Positions 7,966-16,602 are shown, numbered from the stretch's first letter. The stretch: 64,000 bases of DNA from UBA12202 sp002691725 (GCA_965660675.1 CBFIAU010000007.1:62001-126000); one strand, 5' to 3'. Notes: a model not told the origin generated them from the letters alone. Program-made: numbers and translations.

Positions 7966-7977
7966 CTATATATTGGG

Positions 7978-8010
7978 AAGGCCAGTCATAAACGCTGGCC
8001 TTTTTATTTT
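7978..8010 (+). terminator. Intrinsic terminator of cspA
   Basis: AAGGCCAG (7978-7985) pairs with CTGGCCTT (7995-8002) around a nine-base loop, followed by TTTTATTTTT. It may also serve the converging transporter gene poorly in the other direction, as it lacks a good A tract upstream. Confidence 0.9.
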
Positions 8011-8030
8011 TCCGCGACAAGCATAACGCC

Positions 8031-8969
8031 TTACCTAAGCCTGATTTTAATAACAAATGGAATACCGCGCACTTGCTCTCGAATAAAAATGAACAACCCG
8101 CTCGCCGCGATAATCAGCATACCCAGCATGGAATATTTATCCGGCACTTCATCAAATAACATATAGCCAATGATGATCGAAATGATCAGCATCGTATATT
8201 CAAATGGTGCGATTACGGGTGGCTGGCTAATGCGGTAGGCGGTGATCAGACATAATGTTCCGATTGTCGCTATCAGCGAAATCATCAGCACAGCAGATAT
8301 AATGACGACATCATCGAATACCCATGGGCGGAAGACATATTCCAGCCCCCCGACACCTTCAAACGACCATCCTAGTGATTTAGCTAGCAATAGCGTTGCG
8401 ATGCCGCATATGGTGCTGGCGAAATACATATGAAACGATTGTTGAAACACCGTATCTTTTTCGCGGGTTTGTTTTGCCAGTATCATGGAAATGGAATAAC
8501 TAAAGGCGGTAAATAGCGGCAAAAGATAGGCCCATTGAAAGTTGCTTGTGCTGGGCTTAACAATCATAAGTGTCCCTATGAAACCTGTCAGAATTGCACC
8601 CATTCGATACCAGCCAACAGCATTACCAAGAAAGATACGCGAAAAGATGGTGATAAAAAACGGGCTGACAAAAAATAACGCCGTTGCCTCAGCTATGGGC
8701 ATCAATGACAGCGCGGTATAAAAGCTCATAAAGCCGAAAAAGAAGAATGTCGCCCTGATCGTGGTCAATATAGGATAGGCCGTGGTGAAAATGATAGGAC
8801 GGCCTCTTATGTATAAAAAGGCGGAGATAAAGCAAGTGCCAATGATCCCGCGCAAAACAATTATTTGTAATAATGAGCCATCAGATGCCATCAGTTTTAT
8901 GACGACATCTTGAATACTAAATAATGACATGCCAAGGATAATGAGCAGTATTCCCATTCTGTCCTGCAT
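8031..8969 (-). CDS. DMT superfamily (EamA-type) transporter
   Basis: A 312-residue inner-membrane protein with ten predicted helices arranged as two EamA half-repeats: the first begins LLIILGMSLFSIQDVVIKLM (about residues 7-26) with FFFFGFMSFYTALSLMPIAEATALFF around 90-115, and the second half carries SYSISMILAKQ and ITAYRISQPPVIAPFEYTMLI (about 245-265). EamA proteins export or import metabolites such as amino acids or nucleotide precursors; the substrate cannot be inferred here. The gene converges on cspA and diverges from matB across a 204-bp A/T-rich gap in which I see no other gene. Confidence 0.85.
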   Translation of the reverse strand: MQDRMGILLIILGMSLFSIQDVVIKLMASDGSLLQIIVLRGIIGTCFISAFLYIRGRPIIFTTAYPILTTIRATFFFFGFMSFYTALSLMPIAEATALFFVSPFFITIFSRIFLGNAVGWYRMGAILTGFIGTLMIVKPSTSNFQWAYLLPLFTAFSYSISMILAKQTREKDTVFQQSFHMYFASTICGIATLLLAKSLGWSFEGVGGLEYVFRPWVFDDVVIISAVLMISLIATIGTLCLITAYRISQPPVIAPFEYTMLIISIIIGYMLFDEVPDKYSMLGMLIIAASGLFIFIREQVRGIPFVIKIRLR

Positions 8970-9173
8970 CGCACCTATCCTTATATAATTTATTACAGCA
9001 TTATATATTTTTTCAATATAATCAATATGTTAATAATGAATACTTTTGTCGCAAAATGACAATTTAATAAACTATTAATATTTAATTTCCGACACTTTCA
9101 TCTATATCCGTCACCAGCAAAACACATCAACAACAGCAGTTGCAATTTTGCCCGAAATGGTAACAATAGCCCC

Positions 9174-10739
9174 ATGACATCTTTAGTAGTAGACAACAGT
9201 ATTCATGACACCGTTAATTCGGTAATTTTTGATCATCTTGCCGAGCGTCATGTGCCTTATTTGATCACCCCTGAGCATATTTGGACAGGGGCGGAGTTTC
9301 ATCATCTTGTTATGCGTCTTGCGGCATATCTGCGGCAGTCCGGGCTCAAGAAAGGTGATCGGCTATTAGCGCAATTAGACAAATCACCAGTCAGTTTTGC
9401 GCTCTATGTGGCGACGCTTAAAATAGGCGGGGTTTATATCCCCCTTAATACCACCTACACGATGGCGGAATTGGAGTATTTTATTGGTGACGCTGAGCCA
9501 ACAATTATTGTGTCATCAAGCGAACGCAGATCAGCGCTGGCGGCAAGTTATCCTGATACAGCCGTATTTTCGCTCAATGCTGATGGCACTGGCCAGCTCA
9601 TTGAAAGCGCCCAAGACATATCAGCTCAAGATATTGATCAGATGACAAATAGCCTTGCCACGGATGCGATTAGCGCCGATGATTTCGCCGCAATTCTCTA
9701 TACTTCTGGAACAACAGGGCGATCTAAAGGCGCTATGCTGACACATCGCAATCTGGTCAGCAATGCCGAAACACTGGTCGATTACTGGCAATTTACCGAT
9801 CAAGACATCCTGCTCCATGCCTTGCCAATTTACCATACACATGGACTTTTCGTGGCTTGCCATGTGGCGACGCTATGTCGAGGCCAGATGATCTTTTTGC
9901 CAAAATTTGACCCTGCCTCAATCTGTCATTGGCTGCCTCAAGCAACCACAATGATGGGCGTTCCGACCTTTTATACACGGCTACTGGCGTATGATGACTT
10001 TAGCCATGAGACCGCCGCGCATATCAGGCTTTTTGTATCAGGTTCAGCGCCGCTATTAGACGAAACCCATAGCGCCTTCAAAACCCGCACAGGTCATGCC
10101 ATTCTCGAACGCTATGGGATGACCGAAACCAACATGAATACATCAAATCCATATCAAGGTGAACGCCGCCCTGGGTCTATCGGTTTTGCGTTGCCGGGGA
10201 TATCGGTGCGCCTATCCAATCCTGATGATGCTGATGCTAATGCTGATGCTGATGCTGATGCTAGTTCTGGGGGCATCCGCATGATAGAGGTCAAAGGCGA
10301 CAATGTCTTTAAGGGATATTGGAAGAAACCAGAGCAGACGCAAGATAGCTTTACTGATGATGGCTATTTTCGCACAGGTGATCTGGCGGCGATCAGTGAT
10401 GATGGATATATCTCTATCATTGGTCGCCAAAGCGATATGATTATTTCGGGTGGTCTTAATATCTATCCGAAAGAAATTGAAGATGCCTTAAACGATATCA
10501 ATGGCGTTACCGAAAGCGCGGTCATTGGTATTCCTGATGCCGATTTTGGTGAAAAAGTCATGGCAATTCTTGTTGCTGATAAGGCCAGCGTAACCGATGC
10601 CATGATTGCTGAGACTCTGGATCAGCGACTGGCAAGATTTAAGCACCCGAAAGTCTTTATTTTCACCGATGCTCTGCCGAGAAATGCTATGGGCAAGGTG
10701 GAAAAGAAAGCGCTCCGCCAGACTTATGGTGATGCCTAA
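9174..10739 (+). CDS. matB: Malonyl-CoA synthetase (MatB-like acyl-CoA ligase)
   Basis: Activates malonate (or methylmalonate) to its CoA thioester by an adenylate intermediate in the cytoplasm. The AMP-binding signature YTSGTTGRSKGAML (about residues 177-190), LPIYHTHGLFVACH (about 219-232), MGVPTFYTRLL, ERYGMTETNMNTSNPY (about 312-327), the hinge YFRTGDL and the C-terminal catalytic lysine in LPRNAMGKVEKK are all present. The blocks HTHGLFVA, LPKFDP and RYGMTETNMNTSNPY are those of characterised MatB enzymes rather than acetyl- or long-chain acyl-CoA ligases. An Asp-Ala repeat (residues about 352-363) encoded by a hexanucleotide tandem array interrupts a variable loop. The stop codon abuts the stop of the converging TauE/SafE gene with no gap. 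Confidence 0.85.
   Translation: MTSLVVDNSIHDTVNSVIFDHLAERHVPYLITPEHIWTGAEFHHLVMRLAAYLRQSGLKKGDRLLAQLDKSPVSFALYVATLKIGGVYIPLNTTYTMAELEYFIGDAEPTIIVSSSERRSALAASYPDTAVFSLNADGTGQLIESAQDISAQDIDQMTNSLATDAISADDFAAILYTSGTTGRSKGAMLTHRNLVSNAETLVDYWQFTDQDILLHALPIYHTHGLFVACHVATLCRGQMIFLPKFDPASICHWLPQATTMMGVPTFYTRLLAYDDFSHETAAHIRLFVSGSAPLLDETHSAFKTRTGHAILERYGMTETNMNTSNPYQGERRPGSIGFALPGISVRLSNPDDADANADADADASSGGIRMIEVKGDNVFKGYWKKPEQTQDSFTDDGYFRTGDLAAISDDGYISIIGRQSDMIISGGLNIYPKEIEDALNDINGVTESAVIGIPDADFGEKVMAILVADKASVTDAMIAETLDQRLARFKHPKVFIFTDALPRNAMGKVEKKALRQTYGDA
10227..10262. repeat. In-frame hexanucleotide repeat inside matB
   Basis: Six consecutive 6-bp units, five GATGCT and one AATGCT, encode alternating Asp-Ala (one Asn). 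The array lies in a surface-loop position between two conserved blocks. Confidence 0.95.
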
Positions 10740-11516
10740 TCAGAACACTGAGACCACGATTAATCGGCATCCCATGACCAGAAAAAACAACAAGATCAGC
10801 TTGCGAAACCAGTCTTGCGATATGTAATGGCGTATCCATTCGCCAAGCATGAATCCAGCCAACGCCACCACCAGACCAAGCAAGGATGTGATGGCGAGGT
10901 CAAGGGTTAGTACGCCATTTAGCCATAATGCCAAGACCAGTGGCGCGCAGCCGACAAAAAACAGAAATCCAGTAGCGGCAATAAACTCCTCCTTATCGGC
11001 ATCTCGTCCAAGCAGATACATAACAATAGGCGGCGAGAACACAGAACTTAAACCGCCGATAAAGCCAGCCACCACGCCGCATAACACCTGCCAATAGGCT
11101 TGCCTTGAGAAGCGCAATGTGAACCCTGCCAAGGATTGCACGGCAAAGACAACCATAGCCACACCTAATGCCAAGAGCAAAAGCGCTTCGGGAAATGACA
11201 AGATAAAAAACCCTGTCAGAAATATGCTGATCAGCAAAGTTAGCCCAAAGACGCTATATTTTTTGACAACAATATGACGCGCCTTTGACCGCTGTAATTG
11301 TAGCAAATTGACCAGCATGGTCGGAATAGCGGTTAGCGGTATGGCCTCTAATGGAGGGATAAATAATGTCAGCAAAACCATGCAAATGGCAGGCATGCCC
11401 ATGCCAATCATGCCCTTGACTGTGCCGGCAATTAAAAATGTCGCCATTAAAGCAAATAATGTTGCTGTATCCGCCATAAATCCCATTAATGTGTCGGGCA
11501 ACGTGTCTAGTATCAC
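10740..11516 (-). CDS. TauE/SafE family membrane permease
   Basis: A 258-residue predicted anion permease with about eight helices. The N-terminal repeat GTVKGMIGMGMPAICMVLLTLFI (about residues 32-54) and the C-terminal repeat GVVAGFIGGLSSVFSPPIVMYLLG (about 148-171) carry the paired Gly-rich segments of TauE/SafE. The GTG at 11516 overlaps the stop codon of the upstream 66-residue gene as GTGA, indicating translational coupling and supporting this start. It converges head-on with matB, sharing no bases. Co-location with matB might hint at a dicarboxylate or sulfonate substrate, but opposite orientation makes this weak. Confidence 0.8.
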   Translation of the reverse strand: MILDTLPDTLMGFMADTATLFALMATFLIAGTVKGMIGMGMPAICMVLLTLFIPPLEAIPLTAIPTMLVNLLQLQRSKARHIVVKKYSVFGLTLLISIFLTGFFILSFPEALLLLALGVAMVVFAVQSLAGFTLRFSRQAYWQVLCGVVAGFIGGLSSVFSPPIVMYLLGRDADKEEFIAATGFLFFVGCAPLVLALWLNGVLTLDLAITSLLGLVVALAGFMLGEWIRHYISQDWFRKLILLFFLVMGCRLIVVSVF

Positions 11517-11713
11517 AGAGCATATCCACAGAAACTGGCAACAGCTCTAGCTATGTCCAACCCCCGCGTTGTTAACGGCAGAAGCCCAATGGATATAACA
11601 GCAATAACAATCCAGATTGTCCAGATCAGGCGGTTGCCGCTGGTATCATTATCAATGTTGAGATCATGTTCTGGATGTGGTTCGGTATCCGATTTTTGAT
11701 CAGACAATGTCAT
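11513..11713 (-). CDS. Small single-pass membrane protein
   Basis: 66 residues: a hydrophilic acidic N-terminus (TLSDQKSDTEPHPEHD) followed by one transmembrane helix (LIWTIWIVIAVISIGLLPL, about residues 29-47) and a short tail ending ASFCGYAL. Its stop overlaps the GTG start of the TauE/SafE gene and its ATG is only two bases after the stop of the 63-residue gene upstream, so the three form a tight operon. Function is unknown; it could be an accessory subunit of the permease. Confidence 0.65.
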   Translation of the reverse strand: MTLSDQKSDTEPHPEHDLNIDNDTSGNRLIWTIWIVIAVISIGLLPLTTRGLDIARAVASFCGYAL

Positions 11714-11715
11714 GG

Positions 11716-11907
11716 CTAAGTCCTGACTACGAATTCCATACCCGATTGATTGCCAACATAAATTCGTGGCTTATGGCGATATACCTTGATGGTTAAGTCG
11801 CCAAGGGCAACATCAAATCCATCTGGTCTGATCCGCACGACCTTACCAGCGGCGGACACACCTGTATCTGTACATTCTACGGTAACTTTTTGATCAAGTG
11901 TTAGCAT
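11716..11907 (-). CDS. Small beta-rich protein, unknown
   Basis: 63 residues (MLTLDQKVTVECTDTG...), predicted as a small beta barrel: alternating hydrophobic strands VTVEC, AAGKVVRIRPDG, FDVALGDLTIKVYRH. The layout resembles short SH3/KOW-like barrels but no family can be named. It is first in a three-gene minus-strand run with the membrane peptide and TauE/SafE permease. Confidence 0.55.
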   Translation of the reverse strand: MLTLDQKVTVECTDTGVSAAGKVVRIRPDGFDVALGDLTIKVYRHKPRIYVGNQSGMEFVVRT

Positions 11908-11988
11908 CTTGGTCTCGCTTTCTTTAGCCCCGATTTTGGGCCCCTTTTTTGGTATGCTACTTTAGCGGGGGATTTTTGCCAATTTCAT

Positions 11989-12399
11989 TTAAGAGTTATT
12001 ATCACCTTTATCATAATCAATAGCCAGCGATTTGAGATGATCAAGATCACAAATATTGAGCGTCGCCATATTCGTTGCCGCCAGCACAACATGCGGTGCC
12101 GCGCCTGCCTGCCTTGCCTGCTCCCATCGGGCGGCGCATAAGCACCATTGATTACCTGCTTTCAGGCCAGGAAATCCAAACTCAGGACGCGGCGTGGATA
12201 AGTCATTGCCAGCACTGCGGCTAAAGTCAAGAAAAGCGTCTGTCATAACCGCACAGACGGTATGCATACCCATATCTTCGGGGCCAGTATCACAACATCC
12301 GTTCCGGTAAAAGCCCGTTATCGGATCACTTGAGCATGGGCTAAGCAGGCCGCCAAGAACATTACGCTGTCTGTTATTACCTCCAGAAAAACCATCCAT
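11989..12399 (-). CDS. DUF2237 family protein
   Basis: A 136-residue cytoplasmic protein with the whole DUF2237 signature: NVLGGLLSPCSSDPITGFYRNGCCDTGPEDMGMHTVCAVMT (residues about 13-53), GNDLSTPRPEFGFPGLKAGNQWCLCAARWEQA (about 64-95) and VVLAATN. The conserved cysteines (CSSD, GCCDTG, TVCAV, WCLCA) suggest metal or redox chemistry, which is inference. No enzymatic function is established for the family to my knowledge. A conserved core begins at residue 13, so one of the later Met codons is unlikely. Confidence 0.9.
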   Translation of the reverse strand: MDGFSGGNNRQRNVLGGLLSPCSSDPITGFYRNGCCDTGPEDMGMHTVCAVMTDAFLDFSRSAGNDLSTPRPEFGFPGLKAGNQWCLCAARWEQARQAGAAPHVVLAATNMATLNICDLDHLKSLAIDYDKGDNNS

Positions 12400-12456
12400 A
12401 TTATAAATATCCCTTTGTCATATATTCTAATCCTAGCACCACAAAACCAGTTTTCA

Positions 12457-12498
12457 TATATTTTCGAGCCTATATTTTCGAGCCTATATTTTTGGAGC
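12457..12498. repeat. 14-bp tandem repeat, three copies, across the plsC stop codon
   Basis: TATATTTTCGAGCC occurs exactly at 12457-12470 and 12471-12484; a third diverged copy TATATTTTTGGAGC at 12485-12498 forms the last codons of plsC. Confidence 0.95.
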
Positions 12499-13188
12499 AA
12501 GCTGGCGCGACTCAGTTTCAATGGCGGCTTCAACTTTTGCCATTAATTCCTGTCTTGTCAAACCGGGGGGAATTAGCGGCAATAACCGCACCGTGATTTG
12601 CCCCGGGGTTTTTGAAATACTATCACGCGGCCAGAAATATCCTGAATTAAGGGCGACAGGAACAACCGGCAATCCGGTCGCGGAATAGAGCGCATATAGC
12701 CCGCTATGATAAGGCTGATAGGCATCAGGGGCAAGCCGTGTTCCTTGCGGAAAAATGAGCAAATGACGCCCTGTTGAAGCCGCTTTCTGGCTAATCCTGA
12801 TCATTCGTTTAAGCGCCGCCTTGCCTTTGCCTCGGTCAATTCCCATAACCCCAAAGCGTGCCAGATATAGCCCAAATAATGGGATCATGAGTAATGAGCG
12901 TTTCATGACTGTCACGGGCTGATTTAGATAAGCTAGCAGAACAATAGTCTCCCACGCTGATTGATGCTTAACCGCATAAATCACTTGCTGGTGAGGGATA
13001 TCGCCTTCTATGCGTGAGGTAACACCGCATAATGCCGCCAGCAATACCATCATCAGCCGCGCCCATAACCCCTGCCAGAAAAATGTCACCGCTTGCGGCA
13101 GGAGCAACAGAGGTAAGCCAATAATTGCCATCATCACCGTCATGCCGTAAAATAAAAGTGAAAAAATCAGACCTTTTATAAATCGCAT
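12484..13188 (-). CDS. plsC: 1-acyl-sn-glycerol-3-phosphate acyltransferase
   Basis: Adds the second acyl chain to lysophosphatidate, making phosphatidate for membrane phospholipids; inner-membrane associated. 234 residues with an N-terminal hydrophobic hairpin (LIFSLLFYGMTVMMAIIGLPLLLL). Motif I is KHQSAWET, an H-x4-E form in place of the common H-x4-D, which is usual in alphaproteobacterial homologues; motif III is FPQGTRLAP (about residues 146-154), and motif IV VVPVALNSG. It is probably monocistronic. The last codons lie inside a tandem repeat that has also duplicated downstream of the stop, so the C-terminus may be evolutionarily labile. Confidence 0.88.
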   Translation of the reverse strand: MRFIKGLIFSLLFYGMTVMMAIIGLPLLLLPQAVTFFWQGLWARLMMVLLAALCGVTSRIEGDIPHQQVIYAVKHQSAWETIVLLAYLNQPVTVMKRSLLMIPLFGLYLARFGVMGIDRGKGKAALKRMIRISQKAASTGRHLLIFPQGTRLAPDAYQPYHSGLYALYSATGLPVVPVALNSGYFWPRDSISKTPGQITVRLLPLIPPGLTRQELMAKVEAAIETESRQLAPKI

Positions 13189-13237
13189 AATATGCCTTTA
13201 ATAATTCTTTATATACTATAACAGATATAGCAGTAAC

Positions 13238-13600
13238 ATGACTAAAAATGCGATAACAGACCCAGAATGGCAGAAAAATATTCTTTCCATATTAGCATCG
13301 CTTGCCGCCGCTAATCAGACCATCACCTATGCTGATCTTGCTGATCTGGCGGCGATACCCTTGCCGCATCGTATCCATAAATTGACCACCTATCTGGAAA
13401 CTTTAATCGCCGAAGATATTGGAGCGGCAGGCCCTGTTCGTGCCGCAGTCGTCATCAGCAAGCGCGATCATGGCATGCCGGCAGAGGGGTTTTTTGATTG
13501 CTGTCGCGGCCACGGATTAGCCCCTCATCACATTGAAAATGACGCCGCGTTTCATCAGCGATTGCTGACCGCGCTTTACGCCGCCGCCGCATCCAATTAA
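13238..13600 (+). CDS. Conserved hypothetical protein, 120 residues
   Basis: Predicted cytoplasmic, mixed helix/strand. The N-terminal part (WQKNILSILASLAAANQTITYADLADLAAI) looks like a helix-turn-helix-type bundle as in methyltransferase-like (Ogt/ATL) or winged-helix domains: ITYADLADLAAIP is reminiscent of the 'TYGDLA' element of MGMT-like proteins but the PCHRV catalytic motif is missing, and a C-terminal part reads AAVVISKRDHGMPAEGFFDCCRGHGL. The latter Gly/His/Cys-rich stretch is distinctive but unknown to me. It lies divergent from plsC and convergent with the TusA-like gene. Confidence 0.6.
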   Translation: MTKNAITDPEWQKNILSILASLAAANQTITYADLADLAAIPLPHRIHKLTTYLETLIAEDIGAAGPVRAAVVISKRDHGMPAEGFFDCCRGHGLAPHHIENDAAFHQRLLTALYAAAASN

Positions 13601-13621
13601 GGCATTTTCAGCGCATTGGCT

Positions 13622-13864
13622 TTAGACTTTTCTAATCCGAAAAGAAATGACACCATGATCTTTCTCGCTTTGCTCCATCAGGGTATGACCGCCAACTTCA
13701 CAAAAATGGGCAAAATCAAGTGGCGCGGCAGGATCGTCCGCCAAGACCATTAAAATATCGCCGCTTGCCAGTGCCGCAATCTGACGCCGTGCTTTCAGCA
13801 CCGGCAATGGGCATTTAAGACCCGTGGCATCAAGGCTAACATCATAGTGGCTATCATTTGACAT
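13622..13864 (-). CDS. TusA-family sulfurtransferase-like protein
   Basis: An 80-residue TusA/YedF-fold protein (beta-alpha-beta-alpha-beta-beta). The diagnostic active-site motif LDATGLKCPLPVLKAR, with the persulfide-forming cysteine in CPLP, lies at residues 9-24; DILMVLADDPAAPLDFAHFC follows. TusA family members carry sulfur to tRNA thiolation, molybdenum-cofactor synthesis or dissimilatory pathways. The start at 13864 is used because the conserved domain begins nine residues later; the open frame extends upstream by 29 residues. It is divergent from the DjlA-like gene. Confidence 0.85.
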   Translation of the reverse strand: MSNDSHYDVSLDATGLKCPLPVLKARRQIAALASGDILMVLADDPAAPLDFAHFCEVGGHTLMEQSEKDHGVISFRIRKV

Positions 13865-13968
13865 GGTCAACAGACATACCAGTTTTATGAGTAATGGCAA
13901 GCGAAGATATGCGATATGCCGCACCAGTTTTGCTTGCCAAGCCTGTAACAATTGATTGATAAGGTAGC

Positions 13969-14691
13969 ATGAGCATTTGGGGTATTATAATTGGCGGCAC
14001 AGCTGGACTGGCCATAGGTGGCCCCATTGGCGGTTTAATTGGGGCATTGGCTGGTCATGCCATTGACACTATTCGGGTCAGCCATGATGACCATTTGCAT
14101 TTGCGGCAAAATGTTGCCTATTCGGTTGCTCTGATCGCGCTATCGGCAAAGATGGCTAAATCTGATGGTAAAGTGACACTGGATGAGGTGCTAGCCTTTC
14201 GTGAGAAAGTCGATATCCCCGAGGCAGATGTCGCCAAGGTTGGCAAATTATGGGATTTAGCCCGCCAAACGCCAACCGGATTTGAAGCCTATGCAAGACA
14301 ATTGCGCCAGTTATTTGGTGCCAGGGCAACCGTGTTTGAGCATCTGATGGGATTGCTCTTTCATATTGCTAATGCTGATGGTGCTGTCACTGATAAAGAA
14401 GATGAGTATCTCTATTATGTGGCGCTTGAGCTTGGCTTTGATGATAAGGATTTTCAGCGCCTCAAGCAGCTTCATGGAAACTATCCAGATAACCCCTATC
14501 AAGTCTTGAATATTAGCCCCGACACAGATATGGATAAAGTGCGGCAAGCATGGATTTCCCTTATGCGCAAGCATCATCCCGATCAGCTTCAGGCCGACGG
14601 CTTGCCAGCCGAGTTTATTCGTTCCGCTACCGAAAAAGTCGCACAAATCAATAGCGCTTATGAAAGCATCAGACAATCGCGTGAGATATAA
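13969..14691 (+). CDS. djlA: DjlA-like co-chaperone (TerB + J domain)
   Basis: A 240-residue protein combining an N-terminal Gly-rich hydrophobic segment (IIIGGTAGLAIGGPIGGLIGALAG, residues 6-30), a TerB-like helical domain (about residues 50-150, ALSAKMAKSDGKVTLDEV and IANADGAVTDKEDEYL being its two acidic metal-site-like motifs), and a C-terminal J domain (about 175-240) with the HPD tripeptide in KHHPDQL. This is the order in DjlA, a type III membrane-anchored DnaK co-chaperone. The J domain starts NPYQVLNISPDTD. The ATG follows AAGGT at six bases. It is followed by uup after five bases, so probably co-transcribed. Confidence 0.85.
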   Translation: MSIWGIIIGGTAGLAIGGPIGGLIGALAGHAIDTIRVSHDDHLHLRQNVAYSVALIALSAKMAKSDGKVTLDEVLAFREKVDIPEADVAKVGKLWDLARQTPTGFEAYARQLRQLFGARATVFEHLMGLLFHIANADGAVTDKEDEYLYYVALELGFDDKDFQRLKQLHGNYPDNPYQVLNISPDTDMDKVRQAWISLMRKHHPDQLQADGLPAEFIRSATEKVAQINSAYESIRQSREI

Positions 14692-14696
14692 ATAAC

Positions 14697-16544
14697 ATGG
14701 CTGAAAATCTGTTGAGTGTTCATGATATCGGCGTCAATCTTGGTGACCGATGGCTAATCCGGGATGTCGATATCAGCCTTGAGGCTGGGGATCGCTTATG
14801 TTTGGTTGGGCGCAATGGTGCTGGCAAATCAACATTATTGAAAATCATGGCAAATCTGGCTGAGATTGATGAAGGCTCATTATGGGTAGCGCCCGGGAAA
14901 ACCGTCTCATATTTGCCGCAAGCGCCTGAATTGCCGAAAGCCATGAGCCTGTCAAGTATTGTCCAACACGGCACCGGAAGTGATGGTGATCTGATTATCC
15001 CCACCCATAAAGCGGATGCTTATCTGACCCGAATGGGGCTTGATCCGAGCCGCTTGAGCGATGGCTTATCAGGCGGCGAGGCACGCCGTGTGGCCTTGGC
15101 AAGAGCATTAGTCAAAGCCCCTGATGTGTTGCTGATGGATGAGCCAACAAACCATCTTGATCTGCCAACGATCACATGGATGGAAGATATCCTGATGACA
15201 CATAATGGGGCGCTGGTTGTCATTAGCCATGACCGCGCCTTCCTAAGACGCATTGGCAATGGCACATTATGGATTGATCATGGCAAGTGCCGCCGCCGCC
15301 AAGGCAGCTTTGATGGCTTTGATGATTGGGCGGATACAATCCTTGCCGAGGAAGCCGTGCGCCGACAGAAACTGGACCGCCGTATTATTGCCGAAACGCG
15401 ATGGTCAATCGAAGGCATAAGCGCAAGGCGGAAACGCAATCAGGGCCGTATGCGTGAGCTTGATGAGATGCGCCAACAACGCGCCACCATGGCGGCCGGA
15501 GCCAGCCGTTCAAGTCGGATGCTAACCAGCACCATTGATACCGGTGGGCAGATTGTTTTAGAGGCCATTGACCTTACCGCAGCCGTGCCGCAAGCTGCCT
15601 CGTCAACCGATACGCCGCGTATCCTCTTTAAGCATTTCAATCAGATTATCCGAAAAGGTGACCGCATAGGCATTATCGGTGCTAATGGCGCGGGCAAATC
15701 AACGCTTGTGAAAATCTTGCTTGGTCAGCTGGCTCCTGAAACTGGCCGTGTGCGCGTCGGCTTTGGGCTTGAGCCGTCCTATTTTGACCAACAAAGGGAG
15801 ACCCTTAAACCTGACGCTACGCCATGGCAAGTGCTTTGCCCTGATGGTGGTGACATGGTTGAACGTGATGGCCGAAACCTGCATGTGAAACGCTATTTGC
15901 AAGACTTCCTCTTTGATGATCATAAAGCCACACAAAAGGTGCGGACGTTATCAGGTGGTGAGCAAAATCGGCTATTGCTATCACGGCTATTCATCGAAAA
16001 ACATAATATGCTGGTTCTTGATGAGCCGACCAATGATCTGGATATGGAAACCCTGGAATTACTGCAAGAAGTCATCGCGGATTATAAAGGCACGGTGATC
16101 ATTATTAGCCATGATCGGGATTTTATTGATCGCACCGTCACCTCAATTCTGGCGTTTGAAGATGACGGCCGGATTATGACCCATGCTGGCGGCTATTCTG
16201 ATTATCTGGAGCGACGAGTAAAGCAAGCGAAAAGGAAACCCGAAACATTGACCAAAGCTAGTGCAAAACATAAAGCTCAGCGGCCAGAGCGTATGCGGGA
16301 GAGAAAGCTAAGTTTCAAGGATATTCATGCGCTGGAAACCCTGCCTGATGAAATCGCCGCACTCGAAGATAGCATTAGCAGCATTGAGGAAAAGCTGACA
16401 GACCCAGACTTATTTGCCCGTGATGCCGCCCTGTTTCAGCTATTGGTCAATCAACTTGAGGCAGAGCGCAAATTACTGGCCAAACAAGAACAGCGCTGGC
16501 TAGAAGTCGCCTTATTAAAAGATGATATTGAAAAGGATAGCTGA
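14697..16544 (+). CDS. uup: ABC-F ATPase, Uup type
   Basis: A soluble, ribosome- or DNA-structure-associated tandem ABC ATPase of 615 residues. First cassette: Walker A GRNGAGKST (about residues 38-46), signature LSGGEARRVALARAL, Walker B VLLMDEPTNHLD. Second cassette: GANGAGKST (about 329-337), LSGGEQNRLLLSRLF, MLVLDEPTNDLD. The inter-cassette linker is Arg/Glu-rich (ARRKRNQGRMRELDEMR), and a C-terminal coiled coil (about residues 540-615) as in Uup distinguishes it from EttA, which is also encoded in this window at 48-49.7 kb. It likely shares a transcript with djlA; rnpB with its own promoter follows. Confidence 0.88.
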   Translation: MAENLLSVHDIGVNLGDRWLIRDVDISLEAGDRLCLVGRNGAGKSTLLKIMANLAEIDEGSLWVAPGKTVSYLPQAPELPKAMSLSSIVQHGTGSDGDLIIPTHKADAYLTRMGLDPSRLSDGLSGGEARRVALARALVKAPDVLLMDEPTNHLDLPTITWMEDILMTHNGALVVISHDRAFLRRIGNGTLWIDHGKCRRRQGSFDGFDDWADTILAEEAVRRQKLDRRIIAETRWSIEGISARRKRNQGRMRELDEMRQQRATMAAGASRSSRMLTSTIDTGGQIVLEAIDLTAAVPQAASSTDTPRILFKHFNQIIRKGDRIGIIGANGAGKSTLVKILLGQLAPETGRVRVGFGLEPSYFDQQRETLKPDATPWQVLCPDGGDMVERDGRNLHVKRYLQDFLFDDHKATQKVRTLSGGEQNRLLLSRLFIEKHNMLVLDEPTNDLDMETLELLQEVIADYKGTVIIISHDRDFIDRTVTSILAFEDDGRIMTHAGGYSDYLERRVKQAKRKPETLTKASAKHKAQRPERMRERKLSFKDIHALETLPDEIAALEDSISSIEEKLTDPDLFARDAALFQLLVNQLEAERKLLAKQEQRWLEVALLKDDIEKDS

Positions 16545-16565
16545 ATATTCATGCCCCTGTCCGGC

Positions 16566-16594
16566 TTGACAGCATGGCATCAACATCTTAATTA
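16566..16594 (+). promoter_or_regulatory. Candidate rnpB promoter
   Basis: A consensus -35 TTGACA (16566-16571), a 17-bp spacer and a weak -10 TAATTA (16589-16594) end eight bases before the inferred 5' end of RNase P RNA. It starts 22 bp after the uup stop codon. Confidence 0.5.
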
Positions 16595-16602
16595 CAAATG
16601 AA

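Noticed and set aside
10200..10262. Repeat block as a possible CRISPR array
   Set aside because: Units are 6 bp and contiguous, with no spacers, and they are in frame in a conserved enzyme.
9174..11516. matB and the TauE/SafE permease as a malonate uptake operon
   Set aside because: The genes are convergent rather than co-directional, so co-transcription is not supported.
12950..12975. PlsC motif I with Glu in place of Asp as an inactivating change
   Set aside because: KHQSAWE is a normal variant in alphaproteobacterial PlsC proteins, and the other motifs are intact.
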